From assembly GCA_035541415.1 (NCBI GenBank), contig DATKNI010000006.1:1-20121 (forward strand): DNA of 20,121 bases, written 5' to 3'. The position numbers and the translations under genes are program-made. This document shows, one piece after another, positions 13,552-20,121 of this stretch (positions are counted from its first letter, which is position 1; every line of letters begins with the position of its first letter). This DNA is from JAKAGE01 sp035541415 (GTDB lineage Bacteria; Patescibacteriota; Minisyncoccia; UBA6257; 2-01-FULL-56-20). Below the pieces are notes generated by a model. The model saw only the letters and a list, made by a program, of their open reading frames with translations, made no database searches and had not been told where the DNA came from.

Positions 13552-15819
13552 CTACTGCCCTTGGCAGCCTGGCTGGTCGGGACCGCATTCACCGGTGCTC
13601 GGGTTCTGAATCGTCACCTGAACGGAGTTCGTGGCAGTGACATTCTTATTATTCTTCACGCCGTAGCACAAAAGGTTGTAGGTGGTGTTCTGGGTTGGAC
13701 TTGCAGAAATCGATCCATCGGCATTGTTGCTTCCGTCCACACTCAAAGATTTCCCATTGAACTCGCCACCGGAAATCGAACATGATGAGACACTCTGGCA
13801 AGAATACGTGAGCGTCGAATTCGATGGAACCACGATAGATTGAGGAGTGGCCGAGAAAATCGGGCACGAGGGTGGTACACCGCAAAGCGCCTGACCGTCG
13901 GCGGGACAATTGAGCGATGATTTGGTGAAGCTCACGGAAAGCGTCCGGGTTGGGGAACCATCTTTTGTATTTCCAGCCCATGATGTTCCGCTGAACGTTG
14001 CGGTTGCCGTGTACGTGCCAAGTGCGAGGCCGGTTGAAGAAACATTAACAGTCACCGTATCTGCTGTTGAGGTCGTACCAAGCTGCTTGGCGTCGCTCGA
14101 GGGCGAAACGATGAGCCAGTTGCTCCCCGACTTATACGTTACCGTCTCGCTCCACGTGAGGCCCGATCCTTTGGTGCCGTTATTGCTCACACTGATCGTC
14201 TGGGGGCCAGCCGCATTAAAAGTGAGCGATCCTGGGCTAATGAGCATGCTTGCCACCGGATTCCAATTGATATTAAACGTCGCCGAAGGAAGTGCTGCGG
14301 TGATCGTTTGCGATGGAACCGGAAGCACGACGGCCGCTTGCGCCTGCGGAATAAGCTCCTTGCTCAAGGCAAAAATAGCATCGATGAGCGAGGAATGGAG
14401 TGCTATGGGATTTTTATTCAGATCGTTAACCGTGTAACCCGTAGCCGTTCCTGGTGCGACGATATAGTTCCCGAGTGTTACGTTCTTATAGGTTTGCGAA
14501 TATCCCGAGCAGTAGTGATTCGAACAGAGATCACCAGTCGGGCCGGTAACATCCCACGTCGCAGATACCTGTTCTCCGGTCTCTGAGTTCACGGAATTCA
14601 CCGTGATCTGGCCCGGCGGAGGCGGAGCGGCGGTCACTGTCACGGTCGCTGAACCTGATTTTGAAGCATCAGCCTGGCTCGTCGCCTTGATCGTGACCGT
14701 TGCGGGCGATGGAACCGTTGCCGGCGCCGTGTATAAGCCGTTGCTCGAAATGGTTCCGTTGCCCGATCCTCCAACCACAGACCACGTGACGGCGGTGTTT
14801 GCTGATCCGGTAACCGTGGCGGTGAACTGCTGGGTTTTGCCCGTCTGAACGCTCGCCGTGGACGGGGAAACCGTTACCGTGATGGCGGGAGCTATGATGG
14901 TGAACGGCAGAGAAACCGTGGAAACACCAATGCCATTTGAGGCGGTGAGTACCAGGGTGTATGAGCCCGGCGAAAGACTGCTCACATTGAGATTAGAATT
15001 GATCGAATAATCATTATCGCCGCCGTAATCGATAGTGACCGGGACCCCACCGGGACAGGTTTCGCCCATCGAGCCCAGGGTCGATATCGTTGTGGGCATA
15101 GATCCTGAAAGCGATGTGTTTGTTACGGACCAGCTTACGGTATTGACGCTTTGCGGCGTCCTGCAGGTGCACTTGACATCACACGTGGAGTTTTTCGATC
15201 CACCCAAGACATCGCCCGTAACCGTGAGGGTGCTCGTTGCGCTTTGCGGCGTAAGCGACGCCGTGAGCTTCGGCCCGAAGCCGCCGCCGGTGACGGTGAA
15301 CGTCGCCGACGTCCCTGGATTACCCTTAAATACAGTCGTACCCCGGTCGACGCTGGTCAAATTGACGGTATAGACTCCCCCGGTAAAACCCCCTGTGGGA
15401 ATCGAGAATGAGAAGCTGTAATCATTGGAAAAACCGGCTTGGAACGGAGGGCCACAATTTCCTAGCTTACCTCCCTTGGTGAGCGTTGGGATAATGCTGC
15501 CATTTGCAACTTGCTGACCCAAAGAATTTACAACGGTATACCCAACCGAGTCTATAGTATCCCAGTCGACGGTTGTATAAGCGTTTTGGTTATGGGCGCA
15601 TTGAGTTGCTTCTTCTGTCCAATTGGAATTCACGCTCCCGGAAACTACTACTGAAGTTCCGGCTGATACCGTCGACGAAGAAAGCGACGCGAGCATACTG
15701 CCTTCGTGATATAAATTCACCTGGGCCGAAGCGTTATGCGTCCCGAGATAAATCCCCGCCGCAGCGACGATCGCGATTACCGCAAAGGCTATGGTTTTAT
15801 TGTTCATGACTCGCTTCAT
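13552..15819 (-). CDS. Large exported Ig-like surface protein
   Basis: This 755-aa protein has an N-terminal signal or anchor (MKRVMNNKTIAFAVIAIVAAAGIYLG, possible cleavage after ASA near 32). A series of beta domains follows. About 180-310 is an Ig/PKD-like pair with a Cys cluster (CDVKCTC). About 313-398 is an Ig-like module of the same type as in the BNR lipoprotein. About 570-620 is a BACON-like NWLIVSPSS segment with ALGTYTATATFSG. The C-terminus is Cys-rich (CPADGQALCGVPPSCP, then CGPDQPGCQGQ). The ATG at 15819 follows the upstream stop after 1 nt; an in-frame ATG at 15807 is an alternative. A TTG further up at 15831 overlaps the upstream gene. The location in the pilus locus suggests an adhesin or pilus-associated surface protein; this is inference. 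Confidence 0.75.
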   Translation of the reverse strand: MKRVMNNKTIAFAVIAIVAAAGIYLGTHNASAQVNLYHEGSMLASLSSSTVSAGTSVVVSGSVNSNWTEEATQCAHNQNAYTTVDWDTIDSVGYTVVNSLGQQVANGSIIPTLTKGGKLGNCGPPFQAGFSNDYSFSFSIPTGGFTGGVYTVNLTSVDRGTTVFKGNPGTSATFTVTGGGFGPKLTASLTPQSATSTLTVTGDVLGGSKNSTCDVKCTCRTPQSVNTVSWSVTNTSLSGSMPTTISTLGSMGETCPGGVPVTIDYGGDNDYSINSNLNVSSLSPGSYTLVLTASNGIGVSTVSLPFTIIAPAITVTVSPSTASVQTGKTQQFTATVTGSANTAVTWSVVGGSGNGTISSNGLYTAPATVPSPATVTIKATSQADASKSGSATVTVTAAPPPPGQITVNSVNSETGEQVSATWDVTGPTGDLCSNHYCSGYSQTYKNVTLGNYIVAPGTATGYTVNDLNKNPIALHSSLIDAIFALSKELIPQAQAAVVLPVPSQTITAALPSATFNINWNPVASMLISPGSLTFNAAGPQTISVSNNGTKGSGLTWSETVTYKSGSNWLIVSPSSDAKQLGTTSTADTVTVNVSSTGLALGTYTATATFSGTSWAGNTKDGSPTRTLSVSFTKSSLNCPADGQALCGVPPSCPIFSATPQSIVVPSNSTLTYSCQSVSSCSISGGEFNGKSLSVDGSNNADGSISASPTQNTTYNLLCYGVKNNKNVTATNSVQVTIQNPSTGECGPDQPGCQGQ

Positions 15820-15820
15820 G

Positions 15821-16300
15821 TTATTGCGCAACGTAGCTTATGATGACTTCGTTTCCCGTCCCCTGCGGATAAATGGCAAGGTTCGCCTCGGAGCCGTCCG
15901 TATTCTTGGCATAGATGCTGTCGAGCTGGGGCTTTGATTGCTGATTGGTGATGGTCCATCCGTTCGCTGAAAAGTAGGCGGTATATTTTGCAAAGAGCGC
16001 TGCCATTGTCATCGAGGAGTTCCACTGTGCCGTGTACTGATTTGTGGATGCCGCGTAATTCAAAGAGTAGCTTGAGCCGATGCTCGCGTTCGGATCAAGA
16101 ATGAGATCCTTGGGGAAGCCAGCTACCGTCTGGCCCTGGGGAGCGAACGTCGGCTGGGGAGCGCCGGTCTGCGTACCTGTGCCAGGATTTGAAGGATTCT
16201 GGGATGCGTTCGGCTTCCAGAAAATAAGCAAAAGGACGATCACTACAAGAGCGACGATGCCGATCCAAATCAGGACGCTTCCCCGACGTTTATTCTGCAT
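15821..16300 (-). CDS. Small membrane-anchored exported protein
   Basis: This 159-aa protein of unknown function has a basic start (MQNKRRG), one hydrophobic helix (about 8-28, VLIWIGIVALVVIVLLLIFW), a Pro/Thr/Gln linker (about 30-62) and a compact outer domain (about 63-159). The outer domain contains ALFAKYTAYFSANGWTITNQ and ends in EVIISYVAQ. The short G-S-V-L start after RRG is faintly pilin-like but lacks the Glu. Its stop is 1 nt before the next ATG, so it is probably translated with the 755-aa surface protein and may help its export or anchoring. The start at 16300 is supported by an extended -10 8 nt upstream. Confidence 0.72.
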   Translation of the reverse strand: MQNKRRGSVLIWIGIVALVVIVLLLIFWKPNASQNPSNPGTGTQTGAPQPTFAPQGQTVAGFPKDLILDPNASIGSSYSLNYAASTNQYTAQWNSSMTMAALFAKYTAYFSANGWTITNQQSKPQLDSIYAKNTDGSEANLAIYPQGTGNEVIISYVAQ

Positions 16301-16308
16301 ATACATTA

Positions 16309-16317
16309 ATGATAGCA
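16309..16317 (-). promoter_or_regulatory. Extended -10 promoter, near-leaderless
   Basis: On the minus strand TGCTATCAT (16317-16309) is 8 nt before the ATG at 16300. The same nonamer is used before the gene at 6954. Confidence 0.55.
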
Positions 16318-16361
16318 AACCGGAAAATCGCGGTGTGGATAAGTGGAAGATACTTGCAAAA

Positions 16362-17021
16362 TCAACATTTTATGGGCGGCGTGGGGCTGCAATCCATCTG
16401 GCGCGCGCTCACCGATGTTTCAAAATATAAGGTCGTGCTCGCAACCGCCTGATCGGTTGAGCTCGGCGAGATCCCAATAACGATCGTGATGAGCGGCGGC
16501 GAACCGTCGCCCTCGAGCTGTCCCCGAAGCGTAAACGAGAGAGCCCGCACAGTAACATCACTGCCGGTGAGCGGCTGGGCCACGCCGGCGTTTTCGTTCA
16601 GGTTGCTCCGCATCAGCGTGCCGCTCGCAAGCGAATACGTGGTGCTCACGGAATTGGCGTTCAGAAAATTGAGTGCCGAACATTGCCAGACCGGATATGT
16701 ATTCCCCGATCCCGAGTGGCCCACCTGCTGGCATCCGCACACCGCGAGCGACGGGCTGTCGTTCAATTTGCCGTCGTCCGGATGGCAGAAAAGATATCCG
16801 GTACGGGCCTCGCGCGCCATCTGTTCGATCGCAAGGCTCACCGTGCTCTGCGCGGCAATCAAATCGCCCACTTGCCGCTGGGTGCGCAGCGCATTGATGA
16901 ATCCGCCGACGGCGATCGCCACGAGGATCGAAAAGAGTCCCATCGCGATGATCGTCTCGACGAGCGTGAAACCTTTTTGGGACGCGGAACTTTTTTTGAT
17001 GGTGTTATGGATGCCAGTCAT
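16362..17021 (-). CDS. Minor type IV prepilin, PilW/PulJ-like
   Basis: This 219-aa prepilin-type protein has the leader MTGIHNTIKKSSASQKG, cut before Phe18. The conserved N-helix follows: FTLVETIIAMGLFSILVAIAV, with Glu at +5. The globular part begins with RTQRQVGDLIAAQSTVSLAIEQMAREARTG, the usual PilW/GspJ continuation. Two nearby Cys pairs (FCHPDD, AVCGCQQ) could form disulfides. The start overlaps the end of the PilV-like gene by 17 nt, so the two are translationally coupled. An open frame continues to 17096 inside the upstream gene but lacks support. Confidence 0.85.
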   Translation of the reverse strand: MTGIHNTIKKSSASQKGFTLVETIIAMGLFSILVAIAVGGFINALRTQRQVGDLIAAQSTVSLAIEQMAREARTGYLFCHPDDGKLNDSPSLAVCGCQQVGHSGSGNTYPVWQCSALNFLNANSVSTTYSLASGTLMRSNLNENAGVAQPLTGSDVTVRALSFTLRGQLEGDGSPPLITIVIGISPSSTDQAVASTTLYFETSVSARQMDCSPTPPIKC

Positions 17022-17550
17022 AGAAATGGTCTTCCAGGGTGACGGTTTGATTCGTAAAGACGCCGCTCGACCAGGTGACGATTGATTCGACATCAATTTC
17101 CGTAGACGTGGGGACGGTGATGTGGATGATTCGCGAAAAGTTGCTTTGCACGAGCTTGCTTTGATCTTGCGCCGGCAAGTCGGATCGGTATCCGTACATC
17201 CCGTTCACCGGATCGAAATAGAGCGTGCTGCCGCCATTGCCGGGCTGGAGCGCGGTGCTCCCAAAATCAACGGTATAATCGCCCGAGCTACAGCAGACTC
17301 CCCAATTGTTGCCGCTCGCGGAATACACATCGTTATCGATAATATTTTTGGTGACTTCAATGCCCTCGGCGGCAAGGTATGCGGCAATGGTCTGGTTGGT
17401 TGCAAGGCGGTTCAAAGAAAATGAGCGCGCAAGAAGGTCGAGGATGCTAAAGAGCGCGACCACCAATATGGAAAGGGCAATGATAGTTTCGAGGAGGGAT
17501 TGCCCGCTCCGCGCGTTCGGCTTGTGTGGATGGTTACTGGAACGTGCCAT
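17005..17550 (-). CDS. Minor type IV prepilin, PilV-like
   Basis: This 181-aa protein has the leader MARSSNHPHKPNARSG, then QSLLETIIALSILVVALFSIL, with Glu at +5. The residue after the cleavage Gly is Gln rather than the common Phe or Met. The continuation RSFSLNRLATNQTIAAYLAAEGIEVTKNI is typical of PilV/GspI, where AEG marks the end of the helix. The external part includes GNNWGVCCSSGDYTVDF. Its ATG is 1 nt downstream of the FimT-like stop, with no Shine-Dalgarno, so translation is probably coupled. Confidence 0.82.
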   Translation of the reverse strand: MARSSNHPHKPNARSGQSLLETIIALSILVVALFSILDLLARSFSLNRLATNQTIAAYLAAEGIEVTKNIIDNDVYSASGNNWGVCCSSGDYTVDFGSTALQPGNGGSTLYFDPVNGMYGYRSDLPAQDQSKLVQSNFSRIIHITVPTSTEIDVESIVTWSSGVFTNQTVTLEDHFYDWHP

Positions 17551-17551
17551 G

Positions 17552-18142
17552 TTAGAAATTGACTTGCCCGGCGGGGTTCACGGAAATCGTGGACGATGCC
17601 GCCTTGTCATCGGTCGTGAGATGCACATATAAAGTTGACGTCGTCTCGAAATGAACCGAACCGTCTTGCACCATCACCGTCGTGGGATTGGGAGGATAGA
17701 AGAGCACGGTATCGAGCGCTGGCATGGAGATCGTCCCCGTCGCAAGCACAAGGCCGGTCGTCACGGGGATCTGCCAGGAGAGTCCGGAGTATTCGAGCAT
17801 GTCGTTCGTGGACCATTGCCAGGTGCTGCTCGTTTCAATCGTGGCAAGACTCGGGCATGTCGCCGATCCCTTGGGGCTATAGGCAAAAAGCGAATACTGC
17901 TGCTTGACCTGGTCAAAATAGACTCCGTAGCCGCAGGTGAGCCCGGCATCGAGCGAATACGCGGCAATGGCGAGCTGCTTGGCCTGCAAGATGAGGCCGG
18001 CAACTTTGGCTGATTCAACGGAAAGGGCAACTTGCTTCTCCCCGGCCCGGTTATACACGAGCGTCACGGTTGCAATAAAAACGATGACCCCAATCGTGAC
18101 GAGGAGTTCCACAATCGTAAAGCCGCGGGTCTCGCGCACCAT
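17552..18142 (-). CDS. Minor type IV prepilin, FimT/GspH-like
   Basis: This 196-aa protein has the short leader MVRETRG, cut before Phe8, then FTIVELLVTIGVIVFIATVTL with Glu at +5. The following ALSVESAKVAGLILQAKQLAIAAYSL matches the FimT/GspH helix region. The ATG at 18142 is selected because an extended -10 (TGGTAAAAT) lies 7 nt upstream and because the leader is of typical length. The frame extends to 18499 only as a shadow of the peptidase gene. It heads a three-gene run of minor pilins with 1-nt or overlapping junctions. Confidence 0.83.
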   Translation of the reverse strand: MVRETRGFTIVELLVTIGVIVFIATVTLVYNRAGEKQVALSVESAKVAGLILQAKQLAIAAYSLDAGLTCGYGVYFDQVKQQYSLFAYSPKGSATCPSLATIETSSTWQWSTNDMLEYSGLSWQIPVTTGLVLATGTISMPALDTVLFYPPNPTTVMVQDGSVHFETTSTLYVHLTTDDKAASSTISVNPAGQVNF

Positions 18143-18149
18143 ATCCTTG

Positions 18150-18158
18150 ATTTTACCA
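18150..18158 (-). promoter_or_regulatory. Extended -10, leaderless-type promoter of minor pilins
   Basis: On the minus strand TGGTAAAAT (18158-18150) is 7 nt before the ATG at 18142. AAGGAT directly before the ATG is too close for a normal Shine-Dalgarno. Confidence 0.6.
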
Positions 18159-18174
18159 CAGGGTTTCGCGGGCA

Positions 18175-19032
18175 TTACAAACTCACGAGCCGGAAGTATG
18201 CCGATGCGCCTGCAAATGCCAAGAAAAATACCAGTGCGGCGCCAATCGCGAGAAACGGCGCAAACGGGAGCGACTGCTTCATCGTCTTCCGCCGGACGAT
18301 GATGGCGACGAGGCCGACGAACGCGCCGATGACAAACGAGCTCCCCGTGACAAACGCAATGTCGGGCCAGCCAAAAATGAGGCCGAGCGGAATCGCAAGC
18401 TTCACGTCCCCGAGCCCCATCCCCCGCCCTTTCGTGACGGCAACGAGGAGGGCAAAAAAGAGAAATGCGCCGAGTGCGGCGAGCAGATGATTTTCCCAAA
18501 GACTCGCCTGGAATCCGGCAAGGACGGCATACGATCCGAAGAGCGAATGGTTTTCAACGCCAAAAAGCCCGCCGATCGCGATCAGCATAAAGATGGCAAC
18601 GACGCCGAGCGCGGCATTCAATTCGTCGGGTATGATGCCGAGGCGGAAATCGATCACCGCGATCAAGAGCAGCAGCTCAAAGACAAGAACCCAGAATGCG
18701 GAAAGGATGGTGAATGCATCGGGCCGCGGGCCGGTCAGCAAAAACGTTTCCATCGGGACAAAGGCAAAAATGCAGGCCGAAAGAAGTTCCACGGCCGGAT
18801 ACTGCCACGAAAGCTTTGCGCCGCATCCCCGACAGCGCCCGCGCTGGATGATAAAGCTCGCAACCGGGACGAGCTCATACCAGTGGAGTGTTTTCCCGCA
18901 GTGCGGACAGTGCGACCGTCCGCCGATCACGCGCGGGTCGCCCACGATCTGGTCTTCGCGGTAGCGCATCGAAACCACATTCAAAAAACTGCCGATCACG
19001 AGGCCGAAAACAAAGAGGATGCCGTAGAGCAT
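18175..19032 (-). CDS. pilD: Prepilin peptidase / N-methyltransferase
   Basis: This 285-aa polytopic enzyme cuts the leader from type IV prepilins and methylates the new N-terminus, on the cytoplasmic face of the membrane. The start GILFVFGLVIGSFLNVVSMR is typical. Zinc-type Cys pairs are at CPHC (42-45) and CRGC (67-70) with the family pattern. The two catalytic Asp of aspartyl family A24 are Asp128 in VIDFRLGIIPDELN and Asp209 in GMGLGDVKL. About eight membrane helices fit. All its likely substrates in the window (pilA-like, FimT-, PilV-, PilW-like) lie next to it. Its stop is 32 nt before the minor-pilin start. Confidence 0.95.
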   Translation of the reverse strand: MLYGILFVFGLVIGSFLNVVSMRYREDQIVGDPRVIGGRSHCPHCGKTLHWYELVPVASFIIQRGRCRGCGAKLSWQYPAVELLSACIFAFVPMETFLLTGPRPDAFTILSAFWVLVFELLLLIAVIDFRLGIIPDELNAALGVVAIFMLIAIGGLFGVENHSLFGSYAVLAGFQASLWENHLLAALGAFLFFALLVAVTKGRGMGLGDVKLAIPLGLIFGWPDIAFVTGSSFVIGAFVGLVAIIVRRKTMKQSLPFAPFLAIGAALVFFLAFAGASAYFRLVSL

Positions 19033-19038
19033 GCGTCT

Positions 19039-19047
19039 ATTGTAGCA
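19039..19047 (-). promoter_or_regulatory. Extended -10, leaderless-type promoter of pilD
   Basis: On the minus strand TGCTACAAT (19047-19039) is 6 nt before the ATG at 19032. Confidence 0.62.
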
Positions 19048-19059
19048 TGGCGAAAACGC

Positions 19060-19084
19060 AAAACCCCGCGCGAGGCGGGGTTTT
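19060..19084. terminator. Terminator after the major pilin gene
   Basis: AAAACCCCGC and GCGGGGTTTT form a perfect 10-bp stem with a 5-nt loop, 20 nt after the pilin stop. It has A and T runs on both strands. It separates the pilin from pilD. Confidence 0.88.
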
Positions 19085-19104
19085 GAAAATCTGAATAAAC
19101 CAGA

Positions 19105-19572
19105 TTAAAGAGAAATACAATACTGAGGAGTAGTGCACGTCGGCCTGTTGGTACTCGTCTGACCTGCTGCCGTAAAGTTTGCCGGAGCAGTGTAATTATT
19201 CCAGACATTCCCAGTGCCGTTTTCCAAATTAGCGGCCAATTCGTATGCAGCACCCGCCGCACTCCAAGCGTAAATGTAGTGTTGTCCCGAGCTTGGATCA
19301 TCCGGAATTCCGTTGACGCCAATGGAAGCTCCCGTAAGCACAGTGCCCACCTGGGACCATGACGCCGGACTGGGAATCGGATAGGCTCCGTTTTTGTTGT
19401 AGTAAAGTTCGAGACCGTTCTGAACTTCATGGAGGTCAGCGACACGACGCGCATCGCGGCCAAGCGATTGCGTCGGGCCGAGACCAACCAACACGACAGA
19501 AGCCAAAATGGCGATGATCGCAACGACGATCAAGATTTCAATAAGGGTGAAACCTTTATTACTTTTATTCAT
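19105..19572 (-). CDS. Type IV major pilin-like protein
   Basis: This 155-aa prepilin has the leader MNKSNKG, cut before Phe8. The canonical N-helix FTLIEILIVVAIIAILASVV follows, with Glu at +5. The region GRDARRVADLHEVQNGLELYYNKNGAYP is the common alpha-1 continuation of small bacterial pilins and pseudopilins. Cys146 and Cys152 at the C-terminus could form the D-region disulfide. The clean terminator after the gene and its place right after pilC suggest the main structural pilin. The frame extends to 19611, but the short leader from 19572 is standard. Confidence 0.88.
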   Translation of the reverse strand: MNKSNKGFTLIEILIVVAIIAILASVVLVGLGPTQSLGRDARRVADLHEVQNGLELYYNKNGAYPIPSPASWSQVGTVLTGASIGVNGIPDDPSSGQHYIYAWSAAGAAYELAANLENGTGNVWNNYTAPANFTAAGQTSTNRPTCTTPQYCISL

Positions 19573-19580
19573 GTGAGAAG

Positions 19581-19611
19581 TTAAAAGTTGAATGATGTTT
19601 CCCGTTGTCAA
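19581..19611 (-). promoter_or_regulatory. Candidate promoter of the major pilin gene
   Basis: On the minus strand a perfect TTGACA (19611-19606) precedes a weak TTTTAA (19586-19581) after 19 nt, 8 nt before the ATG at 19572. The spacing and the -10 are poor, so an activator may be needed or the call may be wrong. Confidence 0.35.
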
Positions 19612-19666
19612 TCGACCTTTTCTTACTTTTAATCATAACAAATGCATCATTCCGGCCTGTGGAAAG

Positions 19667-20121
19667 CTACCCAAAGCTCGTGGTAAGCCGGTAAATCGGG
19701 ATAAGGACCGAAGCAAACAAAAGGCCCACCATAAGGCCCATGCCAATCATGAGAACCGGCTGGATGAGGTCGACAAGATTCGAGGTCAACTGGTCGGCTT
19801 CGCGGGTGAAGATGCCCGAGAGGCGGTTGAACATATCTTCCATTTTGCCAGTCGTTTCTCCCACCGCGATCATCTGGGGGACGAGATCCGGGAAAAGGTC
19901 TTTGCTCTTTGCGAGGCTTTCGGAAAGCAAAACGCCTTGGCGGACGTCTTGGGCAACACTCTCGACTGCTTCTTTGTAGAGCGTGTTGTCGATCATGCGC
20001 GAAATGATTTCGAGCGCCTGCGCAATCGGGATGCCGCCATGGACGAGAAGCGCGGCGCTATTCCCAAAGCGCGCCAAAATCACCGGCCGATACACTTTAT
20101 TCACGATCGGAAGTTTGAGTT
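19667..20121 (-). CDS. pilC: Type IV pilus inner-membrane platform protein PilC/GspF, C-terminal part
   Basis: Only the last 150 residues are present; the frame stays open to the window edge (LKLPIVNKVYRP). PilC is the inner-membrane platform that couples the motor ATPase to pilin assembly. The visible part is the second GspF domain, starting FGNSAALLVHGGIPIAQALEIIS. It continues through LAKSKDLFPDLVPQMIAVGE and TGKMEDMFNRLSGIFTREADQLTSNLVDLIQP, then the last membrane helix VLMIGMGLMVGLLFASVLIPIY. These are all standard family signatures. An in-frame GTG at 20104 is not the real start. The pilin gene follows after about 94 nt. Confidence 0.93.
   Translation of the reverse strand, partial: LKLPIVNKVYRPVILARFGNSAALLVHGGIPIAQALEIISRMIDNTLYKEAVESVAQDVRQGVLLSESLAKSKDLFPDLVPQMIAVGETTGKMEDMFNRLSGIFTREADQLTSNLVDLIQPVLMIGMGLMVGLLFASVLIPIYRLTTSFG

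Noticed and set aside
18143..18499. N-terminal extension of the FimT-like prepilin
   Set aside because: The extra residues are a shadow of the prepilin peptidase gene and would bury the prepilin leader.

Overview
The window looks like a chromosomal fragment from a Candidate Phyla Radiation (Patescibacteria) genome, most likely Parcubacteria-like. The evidence is the compact gene set, a lineage-style NAD-dependent ligase, a gatC-gatA pair, several small single-helix membrane proteins of unknown function, tRNA genes without an encoded CCA, and a type IV pilus locus. The standard bacterial code fits: TAA and TAG end nearly all genes and TGA ends one. The placement is inference from protein style, not from a marker tree.

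Layout. Positions 1-850 hold a CAU tRNA, the nucleoid protein YbaB, a large three-way-junction inverted repeat, and a divergent initiator-like tRNA. Positions 847-5091 (+ strand) hold a small cysteine peptidase-like gene overlapping murD, then gatC and gatA, then a membrane-anchored protein with a HEPN-like motif. From 5098 to the end everything is on the minus strand. Read in the direction of transcription, from high to low coordinates, it has three parts. First come the pilus genes: the end of pilC, the major pilin, prepilin peptidase and three minor pilins. Next are a small anchored protein, a 755-residue Ig-like surface protein, a 943-residue Ig plus BNR-propeller lipoprotein, and a PilX-like pilin. 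Last are ligA, a LAGLIDADG homing endonuclease that runs into tRNA-Asp, and two membrane proteins.

Functional picture. The right half builds and processes a type IV pilus, and two large beta-rich surface proteins sit among the pilin genes, where they could act as adhesins or substrate-binding factors. The left half is housekeeping: cell wall (murD), tRNA-dependent amidation (gatCA), initiation and elongation tRNAs, and DNA ligation.

The most striking features are regulatory or mobile. Ten genes have a -10 hexamer 5-8 nt before the start codon, which predicts leaderless mRNAs. The BNR lipoprotein gene is the exception: it has a long leader and a perfect AGGAGG, which suggests a foreign origin. 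The homing endonuclease takes its stop codon from inside tRNA-Asp and starts inside a perfect hairpin. The initiator-like tRNA lacks U33 and the G-C triad and is followed directly by an approximately 120-nt Y-shaped structure. I found no CRISPR array, insertion sequence, prophage or recognised defence operon.
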